Position numbers and translations under genes: made by a program. Of a DNA stretch of 64,000 nt, positions 36,433-46,859 are shown piece after piece. The notes beneath the pieces were generated by a model. It was not told the origin of the DNA and made no database searches. It saw only the letters and a list, made by a program, of their open reading frames with translations. The stretch's first letter is position 1. Every line of letters starts with the position of its first letter. This DNA is from Mixophyes australis (lineage: Eukaryota; Chordata; Amphibia; Anura; Limnodynastidae): NCBI GenBank assembly GCA_036250195.1, contig JAVHZZ010000010.1, positions 110,154,525-110,218,524 on the forward strand, given 5' to 3'.

Positions 36433-38349
36433 GTAAGGTTGTCCTGTCTGTCTGGCCCAAATGTCTGGATAATATCCCTTATAGATCAGATATCAGACCT
36501 TCATCCATTACCTTTCTCTCCATAAAGACCTGGCTTGGAGTCCTTACCGGACCGGGTGACAGTCAGTGACTACGAGGCGCGGAGGTTACTTAACGCATTG
36601 GTCAAAGAATTTGTACAGATGACAGCAGAGGAGATGGAGCAGGCAGGTGATGGGAACAGGTGAGTGTGGATCCACCTTTTGGGGGGGAATTGGAATTCCC
36701 TAAAGCACAGATCACATTACTGCTGTTACACCTAAAGGGTCTGTGTACAGCACAGAGCACATTACTGCTGTTACACCTAAAGGGTCTGTGTACAGCACAG
36801 ATCACATTACTGCTGTTACACCTAAAGGGTCTGTGTACAGCACAGAGCACATTACTGCTGTTACACCTAAAGGGTCTGTGTACAGCACAGAGCACATTAC
36901 TGCTGTTACACCTAAAGGGTCTGTGTACAGCACAGAGCACATTACTGCTGTTACACCTAAAGGGTCTGTGTACAGCACAGAGCACATTACTGCTGTTACA
37001 CCTAAAGGGTCTGTGTACAGCACAGAGCACATTTCTGTTCCTGATTCTACACCTAGGCTGTCAATGTACAATGCAGAGCACATTGCTTTGAATGTATTTA
37101 CCCCTAAATATCTATGTACAGCACAGAGCACATTAGTGTTCCTGGTTCTACACTTAGGAGTCTATGTACAGCACAGAATATATCACTGTTCCTGATTCGA
37201 CATCTATGGCTCCATGTACACTGCAGAATAATTGCCATAACTATGTATACTTAGCAGCACATGTACAGCGCAGAGCACATCACTTTACCAGCGTTTACAC
37301 CTTATATACATATGTGTTTATAGGTGAATCCCTTAGTCTCTCACATTTCCTGCACAGTGTACAGCGCCGAGTGTATGTTTATTCCCCACCTTGCTGCGCA
37401 CAATCCTCACTTGTTGCTGCGCTCACCTCACTCCTGGAAATTACATTTGTGCTCTGAGAACATTGTTGGATTTTTGAAAATTCTTCTTATGATTATGTTG
37501 TTATTATTCTGCAACAAGAGCCCGTAAGTCCTTCACTGCCAGAGGTATCTGCAGATTGTGTGAGTCAGTGATAATCAATGTGTCTATAAGTCATAAAGAC
37601 AATGGATGGTCCCCACTGGATGCTCCATGGGGGATGCAGGATAAATTGTGAGTGGGAGGTATGTTATTTATTGCAGATAAGTAGTCCAGGGTGTTGGAGG
37701 TCCAGTCAGTGTCCCGCATGCCTTCCCCCCCTTATAGTAAAGGCATGGAGTGTAATGTCAGCTGGTTTGTCTGCAGTGAGAGCATTAATAATATCTGGGC
37801 GTTCACATAATGCACTAAGCGATGACTTCATTAACTGAGCTGAGAGATCAATAGCAACGCATGCCCTGCATTGAAATACCCCCCCAGCCGGCACTACAGC
37901 ATGATTAGGTGATCTCAGCATGCTAGCACCCCTAACTGCAGCTAGGGCTGTACCCCAACTCTGCCTGTAAGCACAAGGCATGCACTCTACTCACACTCAG
38001 CATGACACATGAGCAGGGCTAACAAGCGAGTGTGCTGGCTACTGGCATGGATTGTGCAGAGAAGTTGCACGAGGGTGGTGCATGTGTCTTCTTTAGTTTG
38101 GCTGGTTTTTTTGGCATGTCTTCTTTTCTCTGTCTCCCCCCCTGCAGCTTGGATAGACCCATGTCCAAACGTTGCTCGGGACTGAGTACTTGCACGCTGT
38201 GGAAACTGTCTCAGGATTTGCACAAATTAAACTCTTATCCTCGTACTGATGTCGGTGCCGGGACCCCCGGCAAGAAGAGAAGCGCCCTGGGGGCTATGGA
38301 CAATGAACATTACGCAAACTATGGCGAGCACTTCGATATTAATAACTAG
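36347..38349 (+). CDS. CALCA: CALCA, calcitonin precursor isoform (exons 2-3-4)
   Basis: Preprocalcitonin of 139 residues, joined from 36347-36432, 36528-36659 and 38148-38349. Order: signal peptide (about 1-25, MVVLKISS then a hydrophobic run); acidic pro-region with the conserved [17 protein letters not shown]; dibasic KR (80-81); 32-residue calcitonin (82-113) starting CSGLSTC (disulfide ring C1-C7) and ending VGAGTP; the amide-donor Gly114; KKR (115-117); and a 22-residue C-terminal peptide ending in INN. Processing yields amidated calcitonin, a calcium-lowering hormone made in ultimobranchial C cells. Position 10 is Trp, where salmon and chicken have Gly. All junctions follow GT/AG and keep frame. 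Exon 4 ends at its own poly(A) signals. Confidence 0.97.
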
Positions 38350-39200
38350 GAGGCGAGGCTGACTCGGTGCATGCGGAGCTAACGTTACAGTCTTGTTTCA
38401 GCACCTGGACAGGGCCAAGCTCAGCTGGAGCTCAGAGAGAACAGGGGTGATAGATAGGTACCAGAGTCGCACCCCTCTACCCCAATAACACAAGCACACG
38501 CTGCATCTACAGATTATTATTTAAGAAAATCTCACACAAAAATGAAGAAAAAAAAAAAAGCTTTTTGTCCCTTCCATTGCTGCTTCTACTATGTACAAAT
38601 AAAGTAATCTCATCTGCCTGGTCAATGCACTTAGTTAATAAACCTATTTTTCTACAAGGATAAGCATTGTTGTTTTATTAAGGAGAATGACTTAGGGATT
38701 CTGGTAGGGAGAGAGCAGCATGTTACAACCTTACTAACAAAGGGGTGAATGCATGTAACAAATTATCAACTAAGGTAAGAAACTTATTTTTTTTTTATTT
38801 CTTGATTAAGGAAATAGGTTTTAGAACTTTATTTTCTTGGAGGAGTTTGTTGACTTGTTGATTTCAACTTTTTCTTTTTAATATATTAACGTTAGATATC
38901 TGTATTTGACAAGGTAAATGTTTAATTTAAGATGAAAGAGCTAAATCCTTTAGAAATTCAATGTACACTAAGTTTGTTTCAGGAATCAGGACACAGTTGC
39001 TGTTGAGTCAGAAAAAAATAGTCTCATTGTTTTTTAAATGCTTCTTATGTATTTTGAACTTATAATATCCTGTAGATGAAGGGAATGGTGGGACTTTATA
39101 TCAGACTTAGGTGGTTCTCCAGGTGCTGTAGAATTATAAACCTGAAGCTGGCAGGTATGCTGGGACTAGTAGTTCCACAAACTTGTGTTGCATAGATTAG

Positions 39201-39251
<51 letters not shown>

Positions 39252-39534
39252 CCATGCTATATTGTAAGGATTCATTGTATGTTGGAGCCACTTCTGTATT
39301 GCTTATAGAAGTCAAAATCTATTTGCCTTAATGATATTGATGGTGGTTTAATCCATGCTATTGTCATCCAGCAGTGTAGCACCACAGAAGCGAGCGTGTA
39401 ACATGGCTACCTGTGTCACCCACCGCTTAGCAGACTTTCTGAGCCGGTCAGGAGGGATGGCAAAGAATAACTTTGTGCCCACCAACGTCGGTTCCAAGGC
39501 ATTTGGCAGGCGAAGACGAAGCATCCACGTCTAA
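36347..39534 (+). CDS. CALCA: CALCA, CGRP precursor isoform (exons 2-3-5-6)
   Basis: Pre-proCGRP of 126 residues (125 with the alternative acceptor), joined from 36347-36432, 36528-36659 and 39372-39534; exon 6 is untranslated. After the shared signal and pro-region come APQKR, then the 37-residue CGRP (81-117). CGRP starts ACNMATC (disulfide C2-C7), continues [14 protein letters not shown], and ends VGSKAF. It is followed by Gly-Arg-Arg-Arg-Arg for amidation and cleavage, then SIHV and stop. CGRP is a neuropeptide vasodilator acting through CALCRL/RAMP1. Choice between this and calcitonin is by alternative splicing and polyadenylation. Met at CGRP position 4 is unusual; Thr is typical. Confidence 0.97.
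36528..36659 (+). CDS. CALCA: CALCA exon 3 (shared pro-region)
   Basis: 132 bp between acceptor CATAAAG and donor GTGAGT. It encodes residues 30-72, with [20 protein letters not shown] conserved across vertebrate calcitonin/CGRP precursors. It ends with AG, which makes Ser with the first C of either exon 4 or exon 5. Confidence 0.96.
36703..37290. repeat. 45-bp tandem repeat in CALCA intron 3
   Basis: About seven nearly identical units (36703-37032) containing GTACAGCACAGAGCACATTA and GTTACACCTAAAGGGTCTGT, followed by five or so diverged units to about 37290. It starts 43 bp after the exon 3 donor. Because 45 is a multiple of three, several frames stay open on both strands; these are not genes. 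Confidence 0.95.
37291..38147 (+). other. CALCA: CALCA intron 3, distal part
   Basis: No gene is seen. It ends with a strong pyrimidine tract (TTCTTTTCTCTGTCTCCCCC then CCTGCAG) at the calcitonin exon acceptor. Confidence 0.7.
38148..38660 (+). CDS. CALCA: CALCA exon 4 (calcitonin-specific, with 3' UTR)
   Basis: The acceptor is CCCTGCAG before 38148. Coding runs to the TAG at 38347-38349 and encodes calcitonin and the C-terminal peptide. AATAAA signals lie at 38598-38603 and 38637-38642, so cleavage is expected at about 38620-38660. Use of this terminal exon gives calcitonin mRNA. Confidence 0.93.
38661..39371 (+). other. CALCA: CALCA intron between calcitonin and CGRP exons
   Basis: It contains an AAG/GTAAGA 5' splice-site-like sequence at 38772-38780, followed by a T-rich tract (38785-38803). 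It also contains a ZNF143-like motif on the minus strand at 39155-39173 and an (AT)n microsatellite at 39203-39249. Confidence 0.65.
39203..39249. repeat. (AT)n microsatellite
   Basis: About 23 uninterrupted TA dinucleotides in the CALCA intron upstream of the CGRP exon. Confidence 0.97.
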
Positions 39535-39559
39535 ACTTAGCAATGACATCAGGAATACG
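39372..39559 (+). CDS. CALCA: CALCA exon 5 (CGRP-specific)
   Basis: The acceptor is the tandem CCAGCAG, allowing starts at 39372 or 39375 (both in frame). Coding ends at TAA 39532-39534. The donor GTAATG at 39560 leads to the untranslated exon 6. Confidence 0.94.
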
Positions 39560-41348
39560 GTAATGCTGTTCACCAGTCACTGTCTGGACTCTGAGACCGC
39601 CTGATCTTTGTGGAGTTTTGCATTATGGTGACAACATTTTAAGGATCATTTATCTTTAACATCACTGATAATGCATCTTCATGTGGCGCTCACACTCATC
39701 ATTTTAATTAAAATGTCAGTTTTTTTTATTGTAAACTCCTATCCATTAGCAGATAATAAGATGAATAATATATTTTATTTTAATAATTACCGGTTATAGT
39801 TACTGGTCAGCTTCTCTGCAGCACTAACAGTTAACTGTTTCCATGCTGCACTTATTGTCAGTTCGCTCCACTCCCTGTCAAGGTCTTTTGTAGTCAGTGA
39901 GTCATCGATAAGGAAGTCGGAGCCCAGACTTCTGTCTGTTCAATCTCACTTGATAGAGGTCAGGTAGATTCTGCTTCAAACTAGCAGGTCTAATAAAACA
40001 GCGTTAGGATGTGCTTTATTTCCACAATATGCCAGTGGAAAAATGATGATCAATAATTTGCAAATAAACCTGTTATCATTAGTGAAACTTATTTTTTTAT
40101 GGACTGAGGTCACATTTAAAATCATTTATAAAGTAAGGTTATTTAGCTAGGGGTTGTGACCAAAATAAGGACCTACCTAATTCCTCTTAATATATGCTGG
40201 TTTTAACATGTAGTGTAATAGACTGAAGCACGGTGATAGGATGATTTGTAGGCAAATGATATTGAAAGAAAAACAAGAAGAAAAGAAAATCAAAATAACG
40301 ACTTAATCAGAACCATAAATCTAGATTATAATAAAGCCAAATTAAATACAATAATTGCAATTGTTGCCAAAATATTATTTTACCACTAAACCTTTTACTT
40401 TATTAGGGCATTTATTTGCATAGTAAACTCATATTCGGGAATAAGTACATTATATATTAACAACATAGGCCATTTATTAAGGGCTTAAGGTGTAAAGTTT
40501 AGAACAGGTGAAGAATATTAGGATAATTAGTGGGAATATAAATTATGCTTATATATTTGGTAACCAGATATGAGCAGGAATATGATTGGGGAGTTCTAGA
40601 GGAATATGTCACCTCCAGATTGTCTACTAGACACCCCTGCATGCAGCACAAAGACCCAGTGGTTGCATTTAAGCTTTTAGTGTCTCTTGTGAATTGCCCA
40701 TAGCTGGTAAATGACCAACTGTGGTATGTTTTACTGACTTAGCCCCCTATACTGACACAGAGTACCCTTAAAGGGGTGCAAATACCAACATTGCATATGA
40801 TAAAGACTGGTTGGGGGGGTAGGCACCATTGACCTGTACCTGGCTGAGGAGGGGGCTCAGGGTAGGATGTGAGCCAATCATATAACACTTATTCCCTACT
40901 GTGGGATGCCCTCTTTGGCCAGTTATGCCCGGTCTCCTGGGCAATCTTGAGTCATACTTTAATGCAGATGGGAAACTTTTTTAACGCATTGCCCCTTAGG
41001 AGTACTTATGGCAGATACCAGCTAGTATCCCCTCCAGTTTGATACATTTATGTATGAACTGTGCCAGGATGTAATGTACTGGGGGCAACTACGTCCCAAT
41101 ATGCTGATCAGGAATCCTAGCACTTCTGTTATTTCGGTGATAGGGGTAGATATAACATGGGGATTTGGGCTGGAGAGTCCCTTTAAAGAGATGTATTTAA
41201 ACCTTTGATTACTACAAGCTACATCAAAATCTATTAACGATGATCATTCTATAATTATCTGAAGATTAGTTTTTCTTTAAATTTTACACAGTATCTTAAA
41301 ATAATTTTTTGTTTTCCAGTTGTAAAATCATCCTTCTTTGTGTTTCAG
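39560..41348 (+). other. CALCA: CALCA intron 5
   Basis: 1.8 kb, AT-rich, with no recognised repeat or open frame. Confidence 0.65.
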
Positions 41349-41487
41349 ATTGCCATGAAAATGAGACGTCAAATTTCTTCCAAAACATCAAGAAGGCCAA
41401 AAAATAATGTTTTGCATCGTACTAGACAAACTCATGTTTTATAATTTTTCTTTTTTAAAAAAATAAAATAAAAACATTGCTAGCGCA
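41349..41487 (+). other. CALCA: CALCA exon 6 (CGRP 3' UTR)
   Basis: The acceptor is TGTGTTTCAG before 41349. Overlapping AATAAA signals lie at 41462-41472, with cleavage expected about 15-25 bp later. Position and lack of coding match the last exon of vertebrate CALCA. Confidence 0.75.
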
Positions 41488-42630
41488 CTTCTGTTATTTA
41501 TTGTAAAAAAGAGTTATTTATTACAATAAAATTATGATATTCTTTTTTTTTTTTTATATATATATATTATATTTCAAAATAAAATGTGATGTTATCCTTC
41601 GGTTCTTTATATTCCGGCATACGCAATGTGACTCTGCTTATAATGGCGACTTTGCAACTCTCGGGGATTAACACAAAATAGAGACCTCTCTGACAGCCGA
41701 GTTGAAGTTTGGTGAGCTGTGCCTTGGTGTGACACATTGGACTGACATGATTGTACAGTATGTTCAGAAAAATTATCAAAACTTAAACATTGTATCAATT
41801 GTGTATTTCAGCAAGATTAAAAAAGTATTTTAGATACACCTGGATTTTCCCTGCTGTTCTTTCTTTCTGGCTGTGATAATTATAGACATGTATTTATTAA
41901 TGTTACATTCTAATCCCGGGGAACATCACATGCAAAGTGCTTGCTCAGGGGGCAAAAGTCCACCGTAACTTACACATGGTTGTGGTATGATCCAATAACT
42001 TATCGTTAGGACCCAAAAATGGCTTCAAGTCAAAGCTCCTCTCGACTGATCTGTGAGAATATGAAAAATTTAGCAGGTAGCACCAGATCCTTCCCGTCAA
42101 AAAGGTATTATAACAGACATTGAGACCTGCTAAGGTAGATGCACGTGGGCAGGTCAGTCGTTTAGACCAAAAGTTGCCCTCCATTGCCCGCATGTACCAA
42201 CATGTCTCATAATGGCCCAGTTGACCCTCATCTTATTATTACTGGACTTTGCAGCTTGTCCAGGCCCCACACACTGCGATTGTGGTCTATTAACCAATAT
42301 TGACTGCAATACGGCCAGCGTTAAACATTTCTCTTTACAAATAAACATCCTATAATTAATGGCAACGCTAACTGCTGTGATTTGTCTTACAGTAAGCTGT
42401 GGTCTACGAGCATATAGGACATAAACGGGAACATTAATGAGAAGAGGGGGGGCTGGTAACTGTCCTTTGATAAAACCCATCGGCATGTTTTTATGTACTA
42501 CTAGCAGCTATCAGACTTTGTGCAGGAAAGGTGTAGAATTTGCAGGTTTGTTTTTGAAATGCAGGGTGAGTAAACTGTGCTCGGATGATGTTGGACTCGC
42601 GCTCTATGTACCATCGTGGTAAGTGTCTAA
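41488..42630. other. Intergenic downstream of CALCA, no gene recognised
   Basis: Open frames at 41567-41798, 41945-42193 and 42154-42486 show no domain signature. A short AT microsatellite lies at 41556-41571. Confidence 0.5.
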
Positions 42631-42806
42631 GGGGTAAATTTATCAAGCTGCGGGTTTGAAAATGTGGAGATGTGGTCTATAGTAACCAATCAGATTCTAG
42701 CTCTTATTTTGTAGAATGTACTAAATAAATGATAACTAGCATCCGATTGGTTCCTATAGGCAACATCTCCACTTTTTCAAACCCGCAGCTTGATAAATTT
42801 ACCCCC
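42631..42806. mobile_element. Harbinger-like MITE with long inverted repeats
   Basis: A 176-bp element with ends GGGGTAAATTTATCAAGCTG and the reverse complement. The inverted match continues about 41 bp (through GCGGGTTTGAAAA and GTGGAGATG) with one mismatch and one extra terminal C. TAA flanks both sides (42628-42630, 42807-42809). Confidence 0.9.
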
Positions 42807-42809
42807 TAA

Positions 42810-45800
42810 GTCTCTGTACAGACAGCTTATAAATCTGCCCACATGTCTTTCACTCACAACGCAGCTTCATAAATACTGTCTATATAATTGTTACTCAACA
42901 GCTCATCACTGTAGGATAATAATGTAGTAAAAGTGGGTTATAACGTAACTGCCACAATACTCAAAGTTGTTACAGTTGCTTTTTTTTTTTTTTTTTTTTA
43001 AATATCATTGTTATCCAGATTCTAATTCTCTTTATCATCAGCTTTCTGTATATTTAAATCCTTGTTTATACATTATAACCGGCTGTACATGCTACGTGCT
43101 GATTTTTATATATTGCTTTATGTATAGTCATTTATACATGTGGTTATTGAATCTGGCTCACCAGACAAGCTTTCTGTATTGCAAATCATCCATCTCTCTA
43201 TCCCACAAACCTTTAATTACTACTGTTTATATACATTTGTGACTGTCCACATAGACTCCTGCTAATTTTGTATCCATATGCCCATGTCTGTAATTAGGTA
43301 CAACCTGTCACATGTCTCTATATTAGTTTATGTCTGTGGACAGGGGAAGAGTAGTTTTGGTTTATATAAAAGTAACAATGTTACCAGTCACTGTAGTAGG
43401 TCTTGTGGATCACAGTAACAGCATCTGGATTGCCTGTAATCCGATTCACAACGGCCTGATTTTATTTGAGGAAAAGTTGGTTGTTTTATTCCTGCTGGGT
43501 CACTGTGATACTGATGACAATACTACAATATACGAGACATCACCGATTGGGAGAAAACTAATGAGAATTAATCCACCGACATGTTATTACCTTTCTACAA
43601 ATTTCTTTTAAGAAGGTTCCCTGGAATTTTTACTGAAAATGAAGATTTTCTAACAGATATTTTGCCAGCTCAACAATTAAAATAACATTATACAGAAAAA
43701 ACACAACTGATTTTAAAAATCATAGAAATCTTTACAGGCTCTTAATGCTAATAGAGAGAACATTGTTATTTCTGGCTACTGAGTGATCATTTATCATGTT
43801 GTTGTTTTGTACGGCTGAGCGGGCTGCTAATTTTCAAAACAGTTTGTCCACTGGGGGCGCTACACCTGCTCACTAATATCACCTGTCACCTACATACAGT
43901 GGAAGGGGCTGTTCTGTGGGCTAAAATATTATTCATGAAAAAACTAATGATAGCAAGGGAGGTTTTTGTAAAACTTTGCAAAATATATGTATATAGTTAT
44001 TGAGAATAACTTGTTTCCTTATATTACAGCTTTGAGAGAATATAAATGTGACTTCAGGTTTGGTTTATTACTTGATCATTGTGGCTGCAAAGTAATAACG
44101 TGAGAGTAATGGTGCCCATGTAAGTAATTCTGTACGACCCACTGATAACTAGTAATATGTCCTCTGCTGATGTATTAGGAAATAGAAGTATCTGGCTGTT
44201 TAATAAACCCTCTGTACACTTGTTTTGTAAACAGAACATCTGTATAATAACATTTTCAGTTTCGCTCATAACATTGAAAGCTGATAGGATTACAGGAAGC
44301 CCATATCTCTGCTATTACTGACTCTCATTGAAATATAAGAGCTGTGTCCTTTTCATATAGCACCAAGCTAACAATCTAATCCTGCGTCTCTGTGCTCAAT
44401 ATTATACTGGATGCCAGAAATTACTCATATAAACCCCCCTGGTTTCAAATCTATTCCACAGTCCACATATTACTGTTGGGAACCGTATAAACATCATCTG
44501 CACAGAGGGGGGAACAATAAATTGAGATACTCCTAATTTATATTTCGAGGAACTTTGAGGAGGAAGAATATTCCTTTGTCTGACCTCCATCTTGAATACA
44601 ATCCAAAATTACAGGAACTATTACATAAAGGACTTTTACATACACAGCAGAATACAGTGACCAGGACAAGAGACTTTGTGATGTTCATTTTTGATTCCTT
44701 AATTGCCACCAAGAGAAGACAAACAAAATCATCACAGGATACAACAGGATCGTAGATTAGGATTATGAGTTGAATACTGAGAATTTGGATATATCCTCAT
44801 ATTGAATATAAATTGCTCGTATCATAAATCACCCATTTGGATGAACATTTTATTAAGGACGATTCTTCTCAGGCTTCTTGTATATTTGAGAACCTGATTT
44901 ATACCGTAGAGTTTGTGCATTTTTCTCACCTGCCTGGATGTCTATTTTTTACATTTCAATGATTAAGTACAATTATAACATAACACCATATAAATTTTTA
45001 TGGTAGTAATATCCTAATTATCTATTATTAATTTATTGTCCTCCACTCCCTGTTTGTCTTATATTATATTGAGTGTAGCTCCCATCTCGTTTGACCATCA
45101 TCAATCTTCTATTGTCCTAACCAGTTCATCTGGTTACCACCATTGCAATCTTTGCTGTCACCATATAGACCTACCGGGCATCATTATATAACTTAATCTG
45201 TATTGAACACACACCAGAAAGTCAATTAATGGATTAATGTTACATGTGCTATTGATTACCAAGAAAGGATACTCTGTGTATTACTCTGTCCTTGGTCCAT
45301 GTCTCTTGTTGCACCTTAAACAGCCTGCAAATATTATCAGTGTAATCAGACAATCACTAATTCACTCAACATTAACGGCCAATTAATTAAGTTCACTGAA
45401 GTATTCTAATGCAGACAATGACTGGTGATAACTGCCTGGAACGAGGTCCACTGACGTACTACTAGATTTCTTCTGGTCAGTGAAGTTCAAGGAAAGAGAC
45501 CCAAGTTAGATATCGCTCTCTCCTGCATCTCACTGTACACCTATCTCAGGTAAGTTACCTAGTACATCTCTCTCTCCAAGGTGGGTACAGTTGTTGTCCT
45601 CTATAAAGAGGTCCCCAAACACTTATCACTGTTCTCTACTGCTGGGCGTCCTAGCAAGTATCCATAAAGTTGGGATTAGGCAGAGCGGGCGCAGGAAATG
45701 AACCAGTGACTCGGGCAGATAATCCCCAGGTTTTCCCCATGATGACAACATTTTACATCTCTTTAAAGGCAAATGCAAAACATGACTAATTATATTATTA

Positions 45801-46100
45801 AACCTATGGGTTGGGATATGTACTCTCCAGCACAATGGGCCACTGATAAAAAAAAAAGTTACAGTTAGATCAATATATCCGGAGCCATTAGCCCTGGGCT
45901 CTCCAGGTTGTCCCGCAATAAATAATATAACAAGGTCTCTCTGACACGAAGGTCAGAGGCTTTTTTTCTTGTTACAGCTGGTAAGTAGATTTGAAGATGT
46001 CTGGCAGTCTCTCCAATCCACCCCATCTCAATTAGTTCCAATATACAATCAATTGTCAATCTGGGCTCCCCACCCCTAAATACCAGGTAATAGGAAGAAA
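42810..46100. other. Intergenic, no gene recognised
   Basis: AT-rich sequence. 45440-45548 ends in a CAG/GTAAGT donor-like site and could be an untranslated exon, but nothing supports this. Open frames at 42967-43242 and 43330-43611 have no domain. Confidence 0.45.
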
Positions 46101-46320
46101 GTCCTGTACTCTGATGCCTTCTGCTGCTGTAAAAGTGGACCCCTGGTTTTAAGATATCTACACCAAGTGTGCGAGCCCAATAGGGATGACCAACATGGTC
46201 AGGAACGTTCTCGGTGGATCGGTATCACCTATTGAATGCTAGGGAGTGGCCCAGGCTCGTGGATATACAACAGCTGAATCAGCTCCTTCATCAATCTGCT
46301 CTCAGGGCTTCTTACTGAAG

Positions 46321-46536
46321 TTAGCGTAGTTGACGTGTAGGACCTTCGTCACTGTGACACCTCTCTGTCTTTCTCTGGGAGGGTCTGGTGGAACGGTCAG
46401 TTACCACAAACACCTTCCCAGTCACTTTAGAGCCATTCTTCATCCTTATACAGAGGAAATCAGTGTATACTAAATCTATATGGCCCAATATCTTCAAGAT
46501 GCTGGTTGAGACGGGTTGGTCCATTATAGTAACCAT
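46321..46536 (-). pseudogene. Ty3/gypsy integrase remnant
   Basis: On the minus strand GHIDLVYTDFLCI followed by GKVFVVTDRSTR resembles the start of the integrase catalytic core of vertebrate gypsy elements, where DFL carries the first catalytic Asp. A frameshift follows; another frame then reads RGVTVTKVLHVNYANF, resembling the next conserved segment. There are stops on both sides. Neighbouring sequence (about 45865-46850) may be further remnants, but I could not align it confidently. Confidence 0.6.
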
Positions 46537-46859
46537 TGGCTTATCTCAGACTTCTCCCATTCTCGAATGAATTCTCTACTCACTGGACAACAATTTCTTC
46601 AATAATTCAGGACCACTGACGCAGTCGGCCACAGAGACCCGATTATAGGATTTGTTTCTTGGTAATATTATGGTCTTTCTGGACAGGGAGAGTCTTACTC
46701 TAGGTCAAAAGATGTTGGGTAACATGGAAGGGTGTCCTTCTGGCCAACTCCCAGTAGATCCTCTTGATGTTCTACCAATATAGCTTTGGCACAAAGGACA
46801 GAGACAGATTAATCTTCCCCATTCATAAACTAAAGGTGCAACACAATTGTCTTGTGAGT

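Noticed and set aside
36602..37195. Open frames of 109-150 residues on both strands
   Set aside because: They arise from the 45-bp tandem repeat in CALCA intron 3.
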